The notes under the pieces: generated by a model
The model's input: only the letters and a program-made list of their open reading frames with translations
Told to the model about the DNA's origin: nothing
Databases searched by the model: none
Translations under genes and position numbers: made by a program
Shown: positions 52,031 to 60,803 of the stretch, in pieces
How the letters are laid out: each line of letters opens with the position of its first letter
Numbering within the stretch: position 1 is the stretch's first letter
From: Hyphomonas sp. UBA5111
GTDB lineage: Bacteria; Pseudomonadota; Alphaproteobacteria; Caulobacterales; Hyphomonadaceae
Assembly (NCBI GenBank): GCA_002414505.1
Contig: DHZF01000093.1
Span: 1 to 64,000 of the forward strand
Length of the DNA stretch: 64,000 nucleotides
Direction of reading: 5' to 3'

Positions 52031-54660
52031 CTGACCGCAAACGGGTCATAGTTGAGGATTGGCGCGAGCCAGCGTTCGGCCTTGCGGGTATCCCATCCCT
52101 TGCGCCGGGCATAGTCCTCGACCTGATCCTTCTCAATCCGTCCGACGGCGAAATAAACGCTGTCAGGATGGGCGAAGTAGAGACCGGAGACACTGGCCGC
52201 CGGGGTCATCGCGAAGCTGCTGGTGAGTGACACACCGATCCGCTCCTCCGGTTCGAGCAGTCGAAACAGGGTTTCCTTTTCCGTATGTTCCGGCTGGCTT
52301 GGATAGCCTGGTGCGGGGCGGATCCCCTGATACTTTTCCTTGATCAGTTCAGCAGTGGAGAGATCCTCGTCTGGCGCATAGGCCCAGAGCTCCTTGCGAA
52401 CACGCTCATGCATGTATTCAGCCATGGCCTCGGCAAACCGGTCGGCCAGCGCCTTCACCATAATAGAAGAATAATCGTCACCCTTCTTGGCGAACGTTTG
52501 GGCGATCTCCTCAGCCTGCGGACCTGACGTCACGCAGAAGCCGCCGACCCAGTCGTCGCCTTTCGGAGCGACAAAGTCAGACATCGCGAAGTTGGCGCGG
52601 GAATTGTCTTTCACCATTTGCTGGCGCAGCGTGTGGAATACGTCACCATTGACGAGTCGAATATCATCGCCATCAGAATTAGCCCGCCAGAAGCCCACCA
52701 CCGCCTTCGGTTTCAGCCACTCTTCGCCAATCAGTTGTTGCAGCATGCCTTGCGTATCATTCCACAGGCCGGTGGCCGCTTCACCGACAATCTTGTCCTC
52801 AAGGATTTTGGGATACTGTCCCGCAAGGTCCCAGGCCGAAAAATAGGGAGTCCAGTCTATGTAGCGCGCGAGCGTAGCAAGGTCGAAATCCTCGAATGTC
52901 CGCACACCTTCAAATGTTGGCTGTGGCGGCGTGTAGTTTGCCCAATCCAGTTTAAGACGCGCGTCACGCGCCTGAGCGATGGGCAGACGCGGCTTGGGCG
53001 GACCGCCGGCGCGGGCTTCGCGCATCCGCTCATAGCGCGCCTTGGTCTGGGTTACGAAACCGGGTTTATCATCTTCACTGAGCAATGTGCTGACAACGCC
53101 GACTGCGCGGCTGGCATCCGACACATGTACGACTGGCGCAGTCCGAATTACCGGGTCGATCTTTACAGCCGTGTGGGCCGGGCTGGTCGTGGCGCCGCCA
53201 ATCAGCAGTGGCTGTTTCATGCCGCGCCGTTCCATTTCCGATGCCACATAGACCATCTCGTCCAGACTAGGCGTGATCAATCCCGAGAGACCAATAATAT
53301 CAACGCCTTCCTTTTCGGCCGTATCAAGAATGGTTTCTGCCGCCACCATGACACCAAGATCGAGGATCTCATAACCATTGCAGGCCAGCACCACGCCCAC
53401 AATATTCTTGCCGATGTCATGAACATCGCCCTTCACAGTCGCCATCAAAACTTTACCGTTCGAGACGTCCACCGTGCCGAGGCGCTGTTTTTCCTCTTCC
53501 ATGTAGGGCTCAAGCCAAGCGACCGCCTGCTTCATGACACGCGCGGATTTCACCACTTGCGGCAAGAACATCTTGCCTGAGCCGAACAGGTCGCCGACGA
53601 CATTCATGCCGTCCATCAACGGGCCTTCGATGACGTGTAGCGGGCGCTCGACCGACTGGCGCGCTTCCTCGGTGTCTGCATCAATGTATTCAGTGATGCC
53701 GTGCACGAGCGCGTATTCAAGGCGCTTTGCGACGGGCGCTTCGCGCCAGGACAGATCCTTCTCGGTCATTTTGCCCTTCTGACCCTTGAAGCCTTCTGCA
53801 ATCTCGATCAGTCGCTCGGTGGCATCTGCGCGTCGATTCAGGATGACGTCTTCAACTCGCTCGCGCAGGTCCGGCTTGATATCGTCATAGATGTCGAGCT
53901 GTCCGGCATTCACGATTCCCATATCCATTCCGGCTGGAATGGCATGATAGAGAAAGACCGAATGCATGGCCCGGCGGACGGGCTCATTGCCCCGGAAGCT
54001 GAACGACACATTCGAAAGGCCACCCGAGATGTGGCAGCCCGGACAGGTCTCGCGAATTACCCGCGTTGCCTCAATAAAGTCCACAGCGTAGTTATTGTGT
54101 TCTTCAATGCCGGTGGCGACAGCGAACACGTTCGGATCAAAGATGATATCTTCTGCCGGGAAGCCCACATCTTCCGTCAGGATACGGAAAGCGCGCTGAC
54201 ATATCTCGACCTTTCGGTCTTTGGTGTCGGCTTGGCCAACCTCATCAAACGCCATGACCACGACGGCCGCGCCATAAGCGAGACAGGCTCGCGCTTGCTT
54301 GCGGAATGTCTCTTCGCCTTCCTTCATGGATATGGAATTTACGATGGCCTTGCCCTGAACGCATTTCAGGCCAGCCTCGATCACCTCCCATTTGGAGGAG
54401 TCGATCATGACCGGAACACGGGCAATGTCCGGCTCGGCAGCAATCAGGTTCAGAAATGTCCGCATGGCTTCCGCGCCATCCAGCATGCCTTCATCCATGT
54501 TGACGTCGATCACCTGCGCACCGCTCTCGACCTGCTGGCGCGCAACCTCAACCGCGTCCGCATAGCGGCCTTCGGTGATCATTTTCCGGAAACGCGCGGA
54601 TCCGGTCACATTGGTACGTTCACCAACGTTTACAAAAGATTGGGAAGCTGAAACTGTCAT
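52027..54660 (-). CDS. metH: Methionine synthase, C-terminal part (pterin, cobalamin and reactivation domains)
   Basis: Cobalamin-dependent methyl transfer from 5-methyltetrahydrofolate to homocysteine. This 877-residue protein holds the last three modules of MetH. The folate-binding barrel begins [19 protein letters not shown]. The cobalamin domain has [20 protein letters not shown] near residue 415, where the His ligates cobalt. The AdoMet-binding reactivation domain contains [12 protein letters not shown] near 780. The homocysteine-binding module is encoded separately at 55082-56155. The start overlaps the gamma-glutamylcyclotransferase-like gene by 4 bp. Splitting MetH this way is known in several alphaproteobacteria. 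Confidence 0.95.
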   Translation of the reverse strand: MTVSASQSFVNVGERTNVTGSARFRKMITEGRYADAVEVARQQVESGAQVIDVNMDEGMLDGAEAMRTFLNLIAAEPDIARVPVMIDSSKWEVIEAGLKCVQGKAIVNSISMKEGEETFRKQARACLAYGAAVVVMAFDEVGQADTKDRKVEICQRAFRILTEDVGFPAEDIIFDPNVFAVATGIEEHNNYAVDFIEATRVIRETCPGCHISGGLSNVSFSFRGNEPVRRAMHSVFLYHAIPAGMDMGIVNAGQLDIYDDIKPDLRERVEDVILNRRADATERLIEIAEGFKGQKGKMTEKDLSWREAPVAKRLEYALVHGITEYIDADTEEARQSVERPLHVIEGPLMDGMNVVGDLFGSGKMFLPQVVKSARVMKQAVAWLEPYMEEEKQRLGTVDVSNGKVLMATVKGDVHDIGKNIVGVVLACNGYEILDLGVMVAAETILDTAEKEGVDIIGLSGLITPSLDEMVYVASEMERRGMKQPLLIGGATTSPAHTAVKIDPVIRTAPVVHVSDASRAVGVVSTLLSEDDKPGFVTQTKARYERMREARAGGPPKPRLPIAQARDARLKLDWANYTPPQPTFEGVRTFEDFDLATLARYIDWTPYFSAWDLAGQYPKILEDKIVGEAATGLWNDTQGMLQQLIGEEWLKPKAVVGFWRANSDGDDIRLVNGDVFHTLRQQMVKDNSRANFAMSDFVAPKGDDWVGGFCVTSGPQAEEIAQTFAKKGDDYSSIMVKALADRFAEAMAEYMHERVRKELWAYAPDEDLSTAELIKEKYQGIRPAPGYPSQPEHTEKETLFRLLEPEERIGVSLTSSFAMTPAASVSGLYFAHPDSVYFAVGRIEKDQVEDYARRKGWDTRKAERWLAPILNYDPFAVS

Positions 54661-55085
54661 TTTCTCGTTTTCCCGGCCTCAAGCGGCCAGTTGCCATCGG
54701 CCACAGGCGGATATCCGTCTGCAGGCCGGTTGTACCAATATATCCAGGCGGTTTCGCCCGACTCGGCCCCGGTGTCATCCATCAGGGGAATTTGCTTGCG
54801 GAGGTATAGGCTGGTTGCCGGGTCCTCCGTGACGTCCTCGAAGGTATCCATTGTCGGCAGGATGGTCGTGTCGCTGAGTTTCCAGCGGATACCATGGCAA
54901 AGCTGGTTACCCTCTACGACCCCGGGGAAGCCCCCAAGGTCGACCATGTGCGCGCGGAACCGGCAAGGCGCGCCGAAAGTACCCGCGCTGTCCAGTGGCA
55001 GATCTGCCGGTTGCCCGGCAGCGCCCTGTTTCAGCAGACCATAAAAGACGAAGAGATCACCGACCTCGACGGACTTGCCTGTCAC
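54657..55085 (-). CDS. Gamma-glutamylcyclotransferase-like protein lodged between metH halves
   Basis: 142-residue protein of the AIG2/GGCT fold. The N-terminal substrate loop is [14 protein letters not shown] (YGxL motif). Next are [18 protein letters not shown] and [23 protein letters not shown], where the conserved Glu of the fold is expected. It starts with GTG at 55085 and overlaps both metH parts by 4 bp, so it must be translated with them. Known relatives cleave gamma-glutamyl dipeptides to 5-oxoproline or act on gamma-glutamylamines. Its task in methionine metabolism is not obvious. Confidence 0.8.
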   Translation of the reverse strand: MTGKSVEVGDLFVFYGLLKQGAAGQPADLPLDSAGTFGAPCRFRAHMVDLGGFPGVVEGNQLCHGIRWKLSDTTILPTMDTFEDVTEDPATSLYLRKQIPLMDDTGAESGETAWIYWYNRPADGYPPVADGNWPLEAGKTRK

Positions 55086-56155
55086 GAAGTCACCTCGAAC
55101 GGCTCGAGCCCGGACAGACGCATCGTATGCTTGCTTGGCGCAGGATTGCGGGGCTTCACGCCTTCAACGGCTTTTGCGATGGCTGCGATATGCTCGGGCG
55201 TCGTGCCACAGCAACCGCCAAGGATATTGACGAGACCATCCTTTGCCCAGCCACCGACCGAGTTGGACGTCTCTTCCGGTTGCTCGTCATATTGGCCCAT
55301 CTCATTCGGCAGGCCGGCATTCGGGTATGCGGCAACCAGCGTATCGGCTACGCGCGACAGGGCCGCGATATGCGGGCGCATCAGGTCTGCGCCAAGCGCG
55401 CAATTGAACCCGATCGCAAATGGCTTCGCGTGCCGGACAGAATTCCAGAACGCCTCGACCGTCTGGCCGGACAATGTGCGTCCCGACCGATCGGTAATTG
55501 TACCGGAAATCCAGATTGGCAGCTTGTACATGCCCTCTTCTTCGAGATCCATGATCGCCTTGATGGCGGCCTTGCAGTTCAGCGTGTCCGTGATTGTCTC
55601 GATCAGGTAGAGATCGACCCCGCCCTCATTCAGCGCACGGATTTGCTGGCGATAGGCTTCATAGACCTCATCAAAGGTCACAGACCGCGCGCCCGGATCG
55701 TTCACATCCGACGACATGGACAACATCTTGTTGAGGGGGCCGATGGAGCCGGCAAGAAACCGCGGCTTGTCCGGCGTCTTTGCCGTCCACGCGTCTGCTG
55801 CGGCCCGCCCAAGTTTCGCGCCCTCAAAATTGATGTCCCAGACCGATTGCGGGTCCAGCTTGTAGTCATCCTGCGCGATGATCGTCGCGCTGAAGGTGTT
55901 CGTCTCGGAAATGTCCGCGCCGGCGCCGTAATAGGCATTGTGAAGGTCGGTCACGATATCCGGCCGCGTCAGGCAGAGAATGTCGTTATTGCCCTTCATC
56001 TGGCCGGGATAGGCAGACTCGCTGAAGCGATCTCCGCGATAGTCAGCCTCTTCCAGCCCCCGGCGCTGGATCATCACGCCCCACGAGCCGTCGAGAATGA
56101 GGATACGCTCTTTCGCTGCCGCTTTCAGGGCATTGATGCGATCTTGTCGGGTCAT
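55082..56155 (-). CDS. metH: Methionine synthase, N-terminal homocysteine-binding part
   Basis: 357-residue homocysteine S-methyltransferase domain, equal to the first module of MetH. It begins LDGSWGVMIQRRGLEEADYRG. The zinc site is GFNCALGAD near residue 235 and GGCCGTTPEHI near 315. It would bind and activate homocysteine and dock with the protein encoded at 52027-54660. It lies 3 bp after metF and overlaps the cyclotransferase gene by 4 bp. Confidence 0.95.
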   Translation of the reverse strand: MTRQDRINALKAAAKERILILDGSWGVMIQRRGLEEADYRGDRFSESAYPGQMKGNNDILCLTRPDIVTDLHNAYYGAGADISETNTFSATIIAQDDYKLDPQSVWDINFEGAKLGRAAADAWTAKTPDKPRFLAGSIGPLNKMLSMSSDVNDPGARSVTFDEVYEAYRQQIRALNEGGVDLYLIETITDTLNCKAAIKAIMDLEEEGMYKLPIWISGTITDRSGRTLSGQTVEAFWNSVRHAKPFAIGFNCALGADLMRPHIAALSRVADTLVAAYPNAGLPNEMGQYDEQPEETSNSVGGWAKDGLVNILGGCCGTTPEHIAAIAKAVEGVKPRNPAPSKHTMRLSGLEPFEVTS

Positions 56156-56158
56156 GGC

Positions 56159-57067
56159 TCAGGCTGCCTCTGCCGGATTGGGTTTCAGGCCGAGCAGGCG
56201 ACATGTCGACAATGCCAGCCCTGCCCGGTTCAGCGTGTAGAAATGGAAGTCAGACACGCCCTCATCGGACAGTTTCCGACACAGGTCTGCGGCAACATTG
56301 GCCGTCACCAGTTCGCGCGTCTCATTATCCTCATCAAGCCCTTCATAGAGCTCGTGCAACCAATTGGGCAGCGAGGCTCCACAGAGTGTCGAGATACGCT
56401 TCAGCCCGTTGAAATTGGGTTGCAACATGATGCCTGGCACGATGGGCATGGTCACGCCTCCTGCCCGCGCCTTTTCGAGAAAGTTTAAATAGATTTCCGG
56501 CTCGAAAAAGAATTGCGTGATCGCCCGGTCGGCGCCGGCATCCTGCTTGGCTTTGAGAAATGCGATCTCGGCGTCCCAGCCCCGACTTTCCGGATGGAGC
56601 TCCGGATAGCAGGAAACGGAAATCTCGAAACACCGGCCAAGCTCCGGGCGATGCTCGCGAATGCCTTCGATCAGATCGATGGAATCGCGGAAACCGCCAG
56701 GATGCTGCTCAAACACTTCCCCCATGCCGGTCGGAGGATCGCCTCGCAGCGCCACGATGTGCTTCACGCCCGCCTGCAAGTAATCCTCGGCAACCGACAA
56801 CACCTCGTCCTTGGTCGCACCAACACAAGTCAAATGCCCTGCGGGCCGCAAATGTGTCTGCTGGGCGATACGCCTGACCGTGTCATGGGTTCTTTCCCGG
56901 GTGGAGCCCCCGGCGCCATAGGTAACAGACACGAAGTTCGGCGCCATCGGTTCAAGACGCTCGACGGTTTCCCAGAGCCGGGTGGCCATCGCCTCGGATT
57001 TCGGCGGGAAAAATTCAAACGAAACAGACGGCACACCGGCCTGACGGGGGGATGAGAGCGGGCTCAT
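56159..57067 (-). CDS. metF: 5,10-methylenetetrahydrofolate reductase
   Basis: FAD enzyme supplying 5-methyltetrahydrofolate to MetH. 302 residues, normal for bacterial MetF. Key stretches: SFEFFPPKSEAM near residue 16 (active-site Glu), FVSVTYGAGGSTRERT, HLTCVGATKDEV, HIVALRGDPPTG near 95 and AITQFFFEPEIYLNFLEKA near 180. The start overlaps the regulator gene by 4 bp and metH follows after 3 bp, placing donor synthesis and use in one transcript. Confidence 0.96.
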   Translation of the reverse strand: MSPLSSPRQAGVPSVSFEFFPPKSEAMATRLWETVERLEPMAPNFVSVTYGAGGSTRERTHDTVRRIAQQTHLRPAGHLTCVGATKDEVLSVAEDYLQAGVKHIVALRGDPPTGMGEVFEQHPGGFRDSIDLIEGIREHRPELGRCFEISVSCYPELHPESRGWDAEIAFLKAKQDAGADRAITQFFFEPEIYLNFLEKARAGGVTMPIVPGIMLQPNFNGLKRISTLCGASLPNWLHELYEGLDEDNETRELVTANVAADLCRKLSDEGVSDFHFYTLNRAGLALSTCRLLGLKPNPAEAA

Positions 57068-58041
57068 ACGACATTCTCCAGGGATTTGGCAGGCTTGACT
57101 GCCTTCCAGATATTTACGGTGAGGCCGTCCTGAGCGCCTTCGGGCGGCGCGAAGGATCGTGGCTCCAGAAGGTCCAGTCCAACGTCGGACGCCCAGGCTT
57201 TCATGGCGTCGTGCGACATGCCCAATCGGTGATGGCCATGCTCAGCGCGAAGAAATTCCAAATTGTGCGGCGCGAAATCCACTATCAGCAGCTGGCCGCC
57301 CGGCTTCAGGACACGGCTCGCCTCAGCGATCGCCCGGTTGGGGGCATCCATGTAATGAAGGACCTGATGGATGATCACGACATCAGCGCAATCATTGTCG
57401 AACGGCACCGCCGTCACATTGCCCTGCCGGACGCGCGCGCTGTGCACGCCTTGCTGTTCAAGGTTCGACCGCGCAACCGTCAGCATGTGGTGGCTGAGAT
57501 CGATTCCCTCGGCCTCTGCCGCCATGGGCGCAAAGAGGCTCAACATGCGACCCGTCCCGGTGCCGAAATCGAGCACACGGTCAAACGGGCCTATTCCTGC
57601 CAACTCCAGAAGCGCGCTTTCGATCAAATCATTGGGATAATGTAGAGAGCGCAGCCGATCCCAGGTGCCGGCAATATTTGAAAAATAGGCCTCAGCGGAT
57701 TCGGCCCGCGCGGCGCTTACTTCATCCAGCCGCTCAGCATCGCGGGCAAAATCCGGCTCAGTGCTGTCCAGTTGCGCGAACAGCGAGTCGAGGAAAGCCT
57801 TGCCGGGCGTCGCCGTCGATGCGCGATAGAAAACAAACGACCCCTCCGGCAGGCGCTCCACCAAGCCTGCTGCCGTCAGGGCCTTGAGATGGTGTGACAG
57901 ACGGGGCTGGGATTGTTCCAGAACCTGTACCAGCTCTCCCACCGACAAATCCCGTTGCCGCAACAGAGCCAGCACTCTCAGGCGCGTGGGCTCTCCCGCC
58001 GCGCGGAGGCATTCGATCATGGATGAAAGCTGCAAGGTCAC
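57064..58041 (-). CDS. ArsR-type regulator fused to a SAM-methyltransferase-like domain (SahR-like)
   Basis: 325-residue fusion. An ArsR winged-helix domain covers about residues 1-95 (AAGEPTRLRVLALLRQRDLSVGELV, QPRLSHHLKALTAAGLVE). A class I methyltransferase domain follows (motif I VLDFGTGTGRMLSL near 165, GIDLSHHMLTVARSNL, HQVLHYMD, LLIVDFAPHN). Regulators of this architecture, named SahR in proteobacteria, sense S-adenosylhomocysteine or SAM and control methionine-cycle genes. Here it leads the metF-metH operon, overlapping metF by 4 bp. The GTG start at 58041 lacks a ribosome binding site. An ATG at 58020 is an alternative. Autoregulation is suggested by the palindrome upstream. Confidence 0.87.
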   Translation of the reverse strand: MTLQLSSMIECLRAAGEPTRLRVLALLRQRDLSVGELVQVLEQSQPRLSHHLKALTAAGLVERLPEGSFVFYRASTATPGKAFLDSLFAQLDSTEPDFARDAERLDEVSAARAESAEAYFSNIAGTWDRLRSLHYPNDLIESALLELAGIGPFDRVLDFGTGTGRMLSLFAPMAAEAEGIDLSHHMLTVARSNLEQQGVHSARVRQGNVTAVPFDNDCADVVIIHQVLHYMDAPNRAIAEASRVLKPGGQLLIVDFAPHNLEFLRAEHGHHRLGMSHDAMKAWASDVGLDLLEPRSFAPPEGAQDGLTVNIWKAVKPAKSLENVV

Positions 58042-58046
58042 TTAAT

Positions 58047-58068
58047 CATATAAACATCAATTTATATG
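58047..58068. promoter_or_regulatory. Palindromic operator candidate for the methionine operon
   Basis: Perfect inverted repeat CATATAAA-catcaa-TTTATATG, 6 bases before the GTG start of the ArsR-methyltransferase gene and between divergent genes. Size and symmetry suit an ArsR-family dimer. Binding by the adjacent regulator is inferred. Confidence 0.6.
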
Positions 58069-58184
58069 TTTTTGCAATACAGCTTTACAGAAATATCACC
58101 TATGTATGTTTGGGGTAAGATTGAGAGTTGAAGCACTTTCGCTTAACCACCATCTACCGGTCTCCACAACGGGGTTATCAACAC

Positions 58185-58940
58185 ATGACACAGCGAATCT
58201 TTGCTGCGGTTCTCGCCATGGGGCTAGGAGCCTGTGCATCCACACAGAACGCCGAACCGGGCACGATTCACGACCCCTATGAAGGCTTCAACCGACAGAT
58301 GTTCGCGTTCAATACGGGTGTAGACAAATATGCCTTAGGGCCTGCTGCGAACGTCTATGAGACAGTCACTCCCGAATTCGGACGTGATCGCGTGGGAGAT
58401 TTTCTTCATAATCTGAAGTCTCCAGTCATTTTCGTGAACGACGTGTTGCAAGGCGAGGGTGACCGTGCGGGCGACACATTTGCCCGCTTCCTTGTTAACA
58501 CGACAGTCGGCGTCGCCGGCCTGTGGGATGTGGCCGGATACAATGGCCTTGAGAAACACGCTGAAGATTTCGGCCAGACCCTCGCCGTTTGGGGCGTGGA
58601 CAGTGGCCCGTTTCTCGTTCTGCCCCTTGTGGGCCCTACCACACCGCGTGACCTGTTCGGAGCAGGCATCGACCGCGCGCTGGATCCGCTCACATGGACC
58701 GAATTCGACAACAATCCGGACCTCGACGATCATATTACGATCGGCCGCAGTGTTCTTGGGGGCCTGAATGCCCGGGTCGCGCTGGATGATGAAATCAAAC
58801 AGCTGAACGCGCAGCCCGAACCATATATTGCCTTGCGCCGGATTTATTCATCCCAGCGTCAGGCCGAAATCCGTAATGGTCGCATAAATGAGGAAGAAGC
58901 GTACGACGATCTCCCTGATTTTGACGAATTTGAAGAATAG
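58185..58940 (+). CDS. mlaA: MlaA (VacJ)-family outer-membrane lipoprotein
   Basis: Component of the Mla system that removes phospholipids from the outer leaflet of the outer membrane. I start at ATG 58185 (MTQRIFAAVLAMGLGACAS), giving a lipoprotein signal with Cys near residue 17. The longer frame has no signal-like start. The family core is clear: DPYEGFNRQMFAFNTGVDKY, FLHNLKSPVIFVNDVLQGE, RFLVNTTVGVAGLWDVA, GPFLVLPLVGPTTPRDL. It ends with an acidic tail. The MlaC gene follows 34 bp later. MlaFEDB genes are not in the window. Confidence 0.93.
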   Translation: MTQRIFAAVLAMGLGACASTQNAEPGTIHDPYEGFNRQMFAFNTGVDKYALGPAANVYETVTPEFGRDRVGDFLHNLKSPVIFVNDVLQGEGDRAGDTFARFLVNTTVGVAGLWDVAGYNGLEKHAEDFGQTLAVWGVDSGPFLVLPLVGPTTPRDLFGAGIDRALDPLTWTEFDNNPDLDDHITIGRSVLGGLNARVALDDEIKQLNAQPEPYIALRRIYSSQRQAEIRNGRINEEEAYDDLPDFDEFEE

Positions 58941-58974
58941 GTCCGGGGGCGTGACCACCAACAGGAGCGAAAAT

Positions 58975-59604
58975 GTGAAACGCCAATACCGACATTTAGC
59001 AATTGCCGGTGCCGCAATGCTGATGATTGCCCCAAGCACCTTCGCAGACGTGAAGACGGAAGCCTATGTTCAGGAAAATGCCAGTGAAGTTCTGGCATCC
59101 CTGAATGATCCTTCCCTGGATGCAGAAGAGCGTACCGAAAAATTCAATACTTATATGGACGAGTTCACCGACATGACGGCGGTGTCGAACTTTGCCATCG
59201 GCAAATATGCCCGCCGGTTTACGGAAGATGAGCTTACCCGGTACCGGAAGGTGTTCCGGGAATATGCCCTTGCCGTTTATGAAAACGAACTCGACGCGTA
59301 TCGCGGCGAAGCAGTCATCGTGAAGGATTCGGTCGACCGGTCGGCCACGGATTCCATCGTGAATACGGTCATCAAGCGCCAGGATGGCAAGGACATGGAT
59401 GTTCGCTGGCGCGTCCTGACCCGCGACGGCAAATACCAGGTTGTGGACGTCGCGCTCAATTTGGATGGAAATCTGATCTGGCTCGCAATTGAGCAACGCG
59501 CACAATTTCTGGCTCTGCTCGACCGCTCGAACGGGTCAGCCGAAGCGCTGATCGACAAGATCGAAAGCATGAAGCGGAATCTGGAAGCGGAAAAGCGCAC
59601 CTAA
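58975..59604 (+). CDS. mlaC: MlaC-type periplasmic phospholipid-binding protein
   Basis: Shuttles phospholipid between MlaA and the inner-membrane Mla complex. The start is GTG 58975, seven bases after a ggag ribosome binding site. It gives about 209 residues beginning with a signal peptide (YRHLAIAGAAMLMIAPSTFA). The body matches the Ttg2D/MlaC family: FTDMTAVSNFAIGKYARRFTEDEL, YRKVFREYALAVYENEL, VNTVIKRQDGKDMDVRWRV and YQVVDVALNLDGNLIWLAIEQRAQF. Co-transcribed with mlaA. A terminator follows. Confidence 0.92.
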   Translation: MKRQYRHLAIAGAAMLMIAPSTFADVKTEAYVQENASEVLASLNDPSLDAEERTEKFNTYMDEFTDMTAVSNFAIGKYARRFTEDELTRYRKVFREYALAVYENELDAYRGEAVIVKDSVDRSATDSIVNTVIKRQDGKDMDVRWRVLTRDGKYQVVDVALNLDGNLIWLAIEQRAQFLALLDRSNGSAEALIDKIESMKRNLEAEKRT

Positions 59605-59625
59605 GCCGCCCCTCTATATGAAACC

Positions 59626-59659
59626 AAGCCCTCGCCCATGGAATGGCCGAGGGCTTTTT
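59626..59659 (+). terminator. Rho-independent terminator of mlaA-mlaC
   Basis: Stem aagccctcg / cgagggctt with a 13-base loop, followed by a T-run ending tttttc. It lies between convergent genes. Confidence 0.85.
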
Positions 59660-59671
59660 CTTGAATGACCC

Positions 59672-60535
59672 TCACACACTCCAGCCGCGAAACGTCTTAC
59701 CGGTAAGTTCGCGGAACCTGACGGCATCCGATTTCAGCTTCTTCGCAAGGACCGAGCGGAGCCTGTCATCGAACTCCGGAACGGGGATTGCCTTGTCGGC
59801 CTTCACGGCAGATCGCATGGAATCGATCAGAACCCGAGGGCTATGGGCACGGACATACCGGCCGATAGAAGTATCTCGCATCTGCCCCCACCATCTGGGC
59901 ATTTTGCGCAGGTCTTCCCCGGTATTCGCGATCGGTAAACTGCCAAGGCTGTCGATGGCCGAGGGGGAAAGCCCAATATGCTGACCAATCCTCTCCATTA
60001 CCGCGGAGGGTTGATTGAGCAGATTATCGAAATCGACAACCAGAATATCGTCCTTGGACCAATATTCATAATACGGTTCGAGTTGGTAGGCATATTTGCT
60101 GACCATAAGGATGTGCTCGCCTTCACTCGTATCAAATACTTCCGATGGCGCGGGCATTGACCCGGAATGCATATAAGTGTGCTTGTACTGAGATTCTGCG
60201 CGTGCGACGGGGTCCCTGGCGATGAATATCAGCTTGGCATTGGGGGCATTTTCGAAGATTCGCGCCGCCGCACACGGAAACACGTCCCGCTTGGTGTAAT
60301 TCGGGCAGAAGTCGATCCAGGGCAACGTCGAATTGCGAAACTGTCTGCGATACCAGTTCGTCCCGCGTGAATAGTTTGATTGGCTCAGATAGAAATCGGT
60401 TTCCTTGCATTCGGGAACAGCAACCATCACGCTCTTCAGGAAAGCGCGATATAGCGCTGTCGTCCCTGACCGCATCGCACCGATGACGATTGCATCAGGC
60501 GAGGATTTCTCCTGAGATATATCCGAACGCGTCAT
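59672..60535 (-). CDS. Sulfotransferase (PAPS-dependent)
   Basis: 287-residue cytosolic sulfotransferase-fold protein. The 5'-phosphosulfate loop is IVIGAMRSGTTALYRAF near residues 15-31. The 3'-phosphate region is LIFIARDPVARAESQYKHTY near 105-124, containing the conserved Arg and Ser. A ggggac ribosome binding site lies nine bases upstream. Likely acceptors are a lipid or carbohydrate of the envelope. It converges on mlaC and is monocistronic. No PAPS-synthesis genes are nearby. Confidence 0.88.
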   Translation of the reverse strand: MTRSDISQEKSSPDAIVIGAMRSGTTALYRAFLKSVMVAVPECKETDFYLSQSNYSRGTNWYRRQFRNSTLPWIDFCPNYTKRDVFPCAAARIFENAPNAKLIFIARDPVARAESQYKHTYMHSGSMPAPSEVFDTSEGEHILMVSKYAYQLEPYYEYWSKDDILVVDFDNLLNQPSAVMERIGQHIGLSPSAIDSLGSLPIANTGEDLRKMPRWWGQMRDTSIGRYVRAHSPRVLIDSMRSAVKADKAIPVPEFDDRLRSVLAKKLKSDAVRFRELTGKTFRGWSV

Positions 60536-60803
60536 AATCGATCGTCCCCAAAAACGATACGTACTCGTCTTTTATAAAAGCCAAGCAGGCGTCTTAGCCT
60601 CCTTCAAAAGTTAGGAAGTTTATCGATGCCGCCGCAAGCAGATTCAGGTAAGTTGTTTACGAACATTAAGAATATTCGGGATTGTTCCAGATTTCGTTCA
60701 GCAATGTGCTTAATAATTGAGCGACCATCGGACGAAACGGTCATCGCCGCTGCAAATAGCGCGCTTTGGGAACTGCCTTCCGGGTCGTGGGTTAAATATC
60801 CAG

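Noticed and set aside
54995-56488. 497-codon plus-strand open frame opposite metH N-terminal part and metF
   Set aside because: A shadow frame of GC-rich coding sequence. The opposite-strand proteins are clear enzymes.
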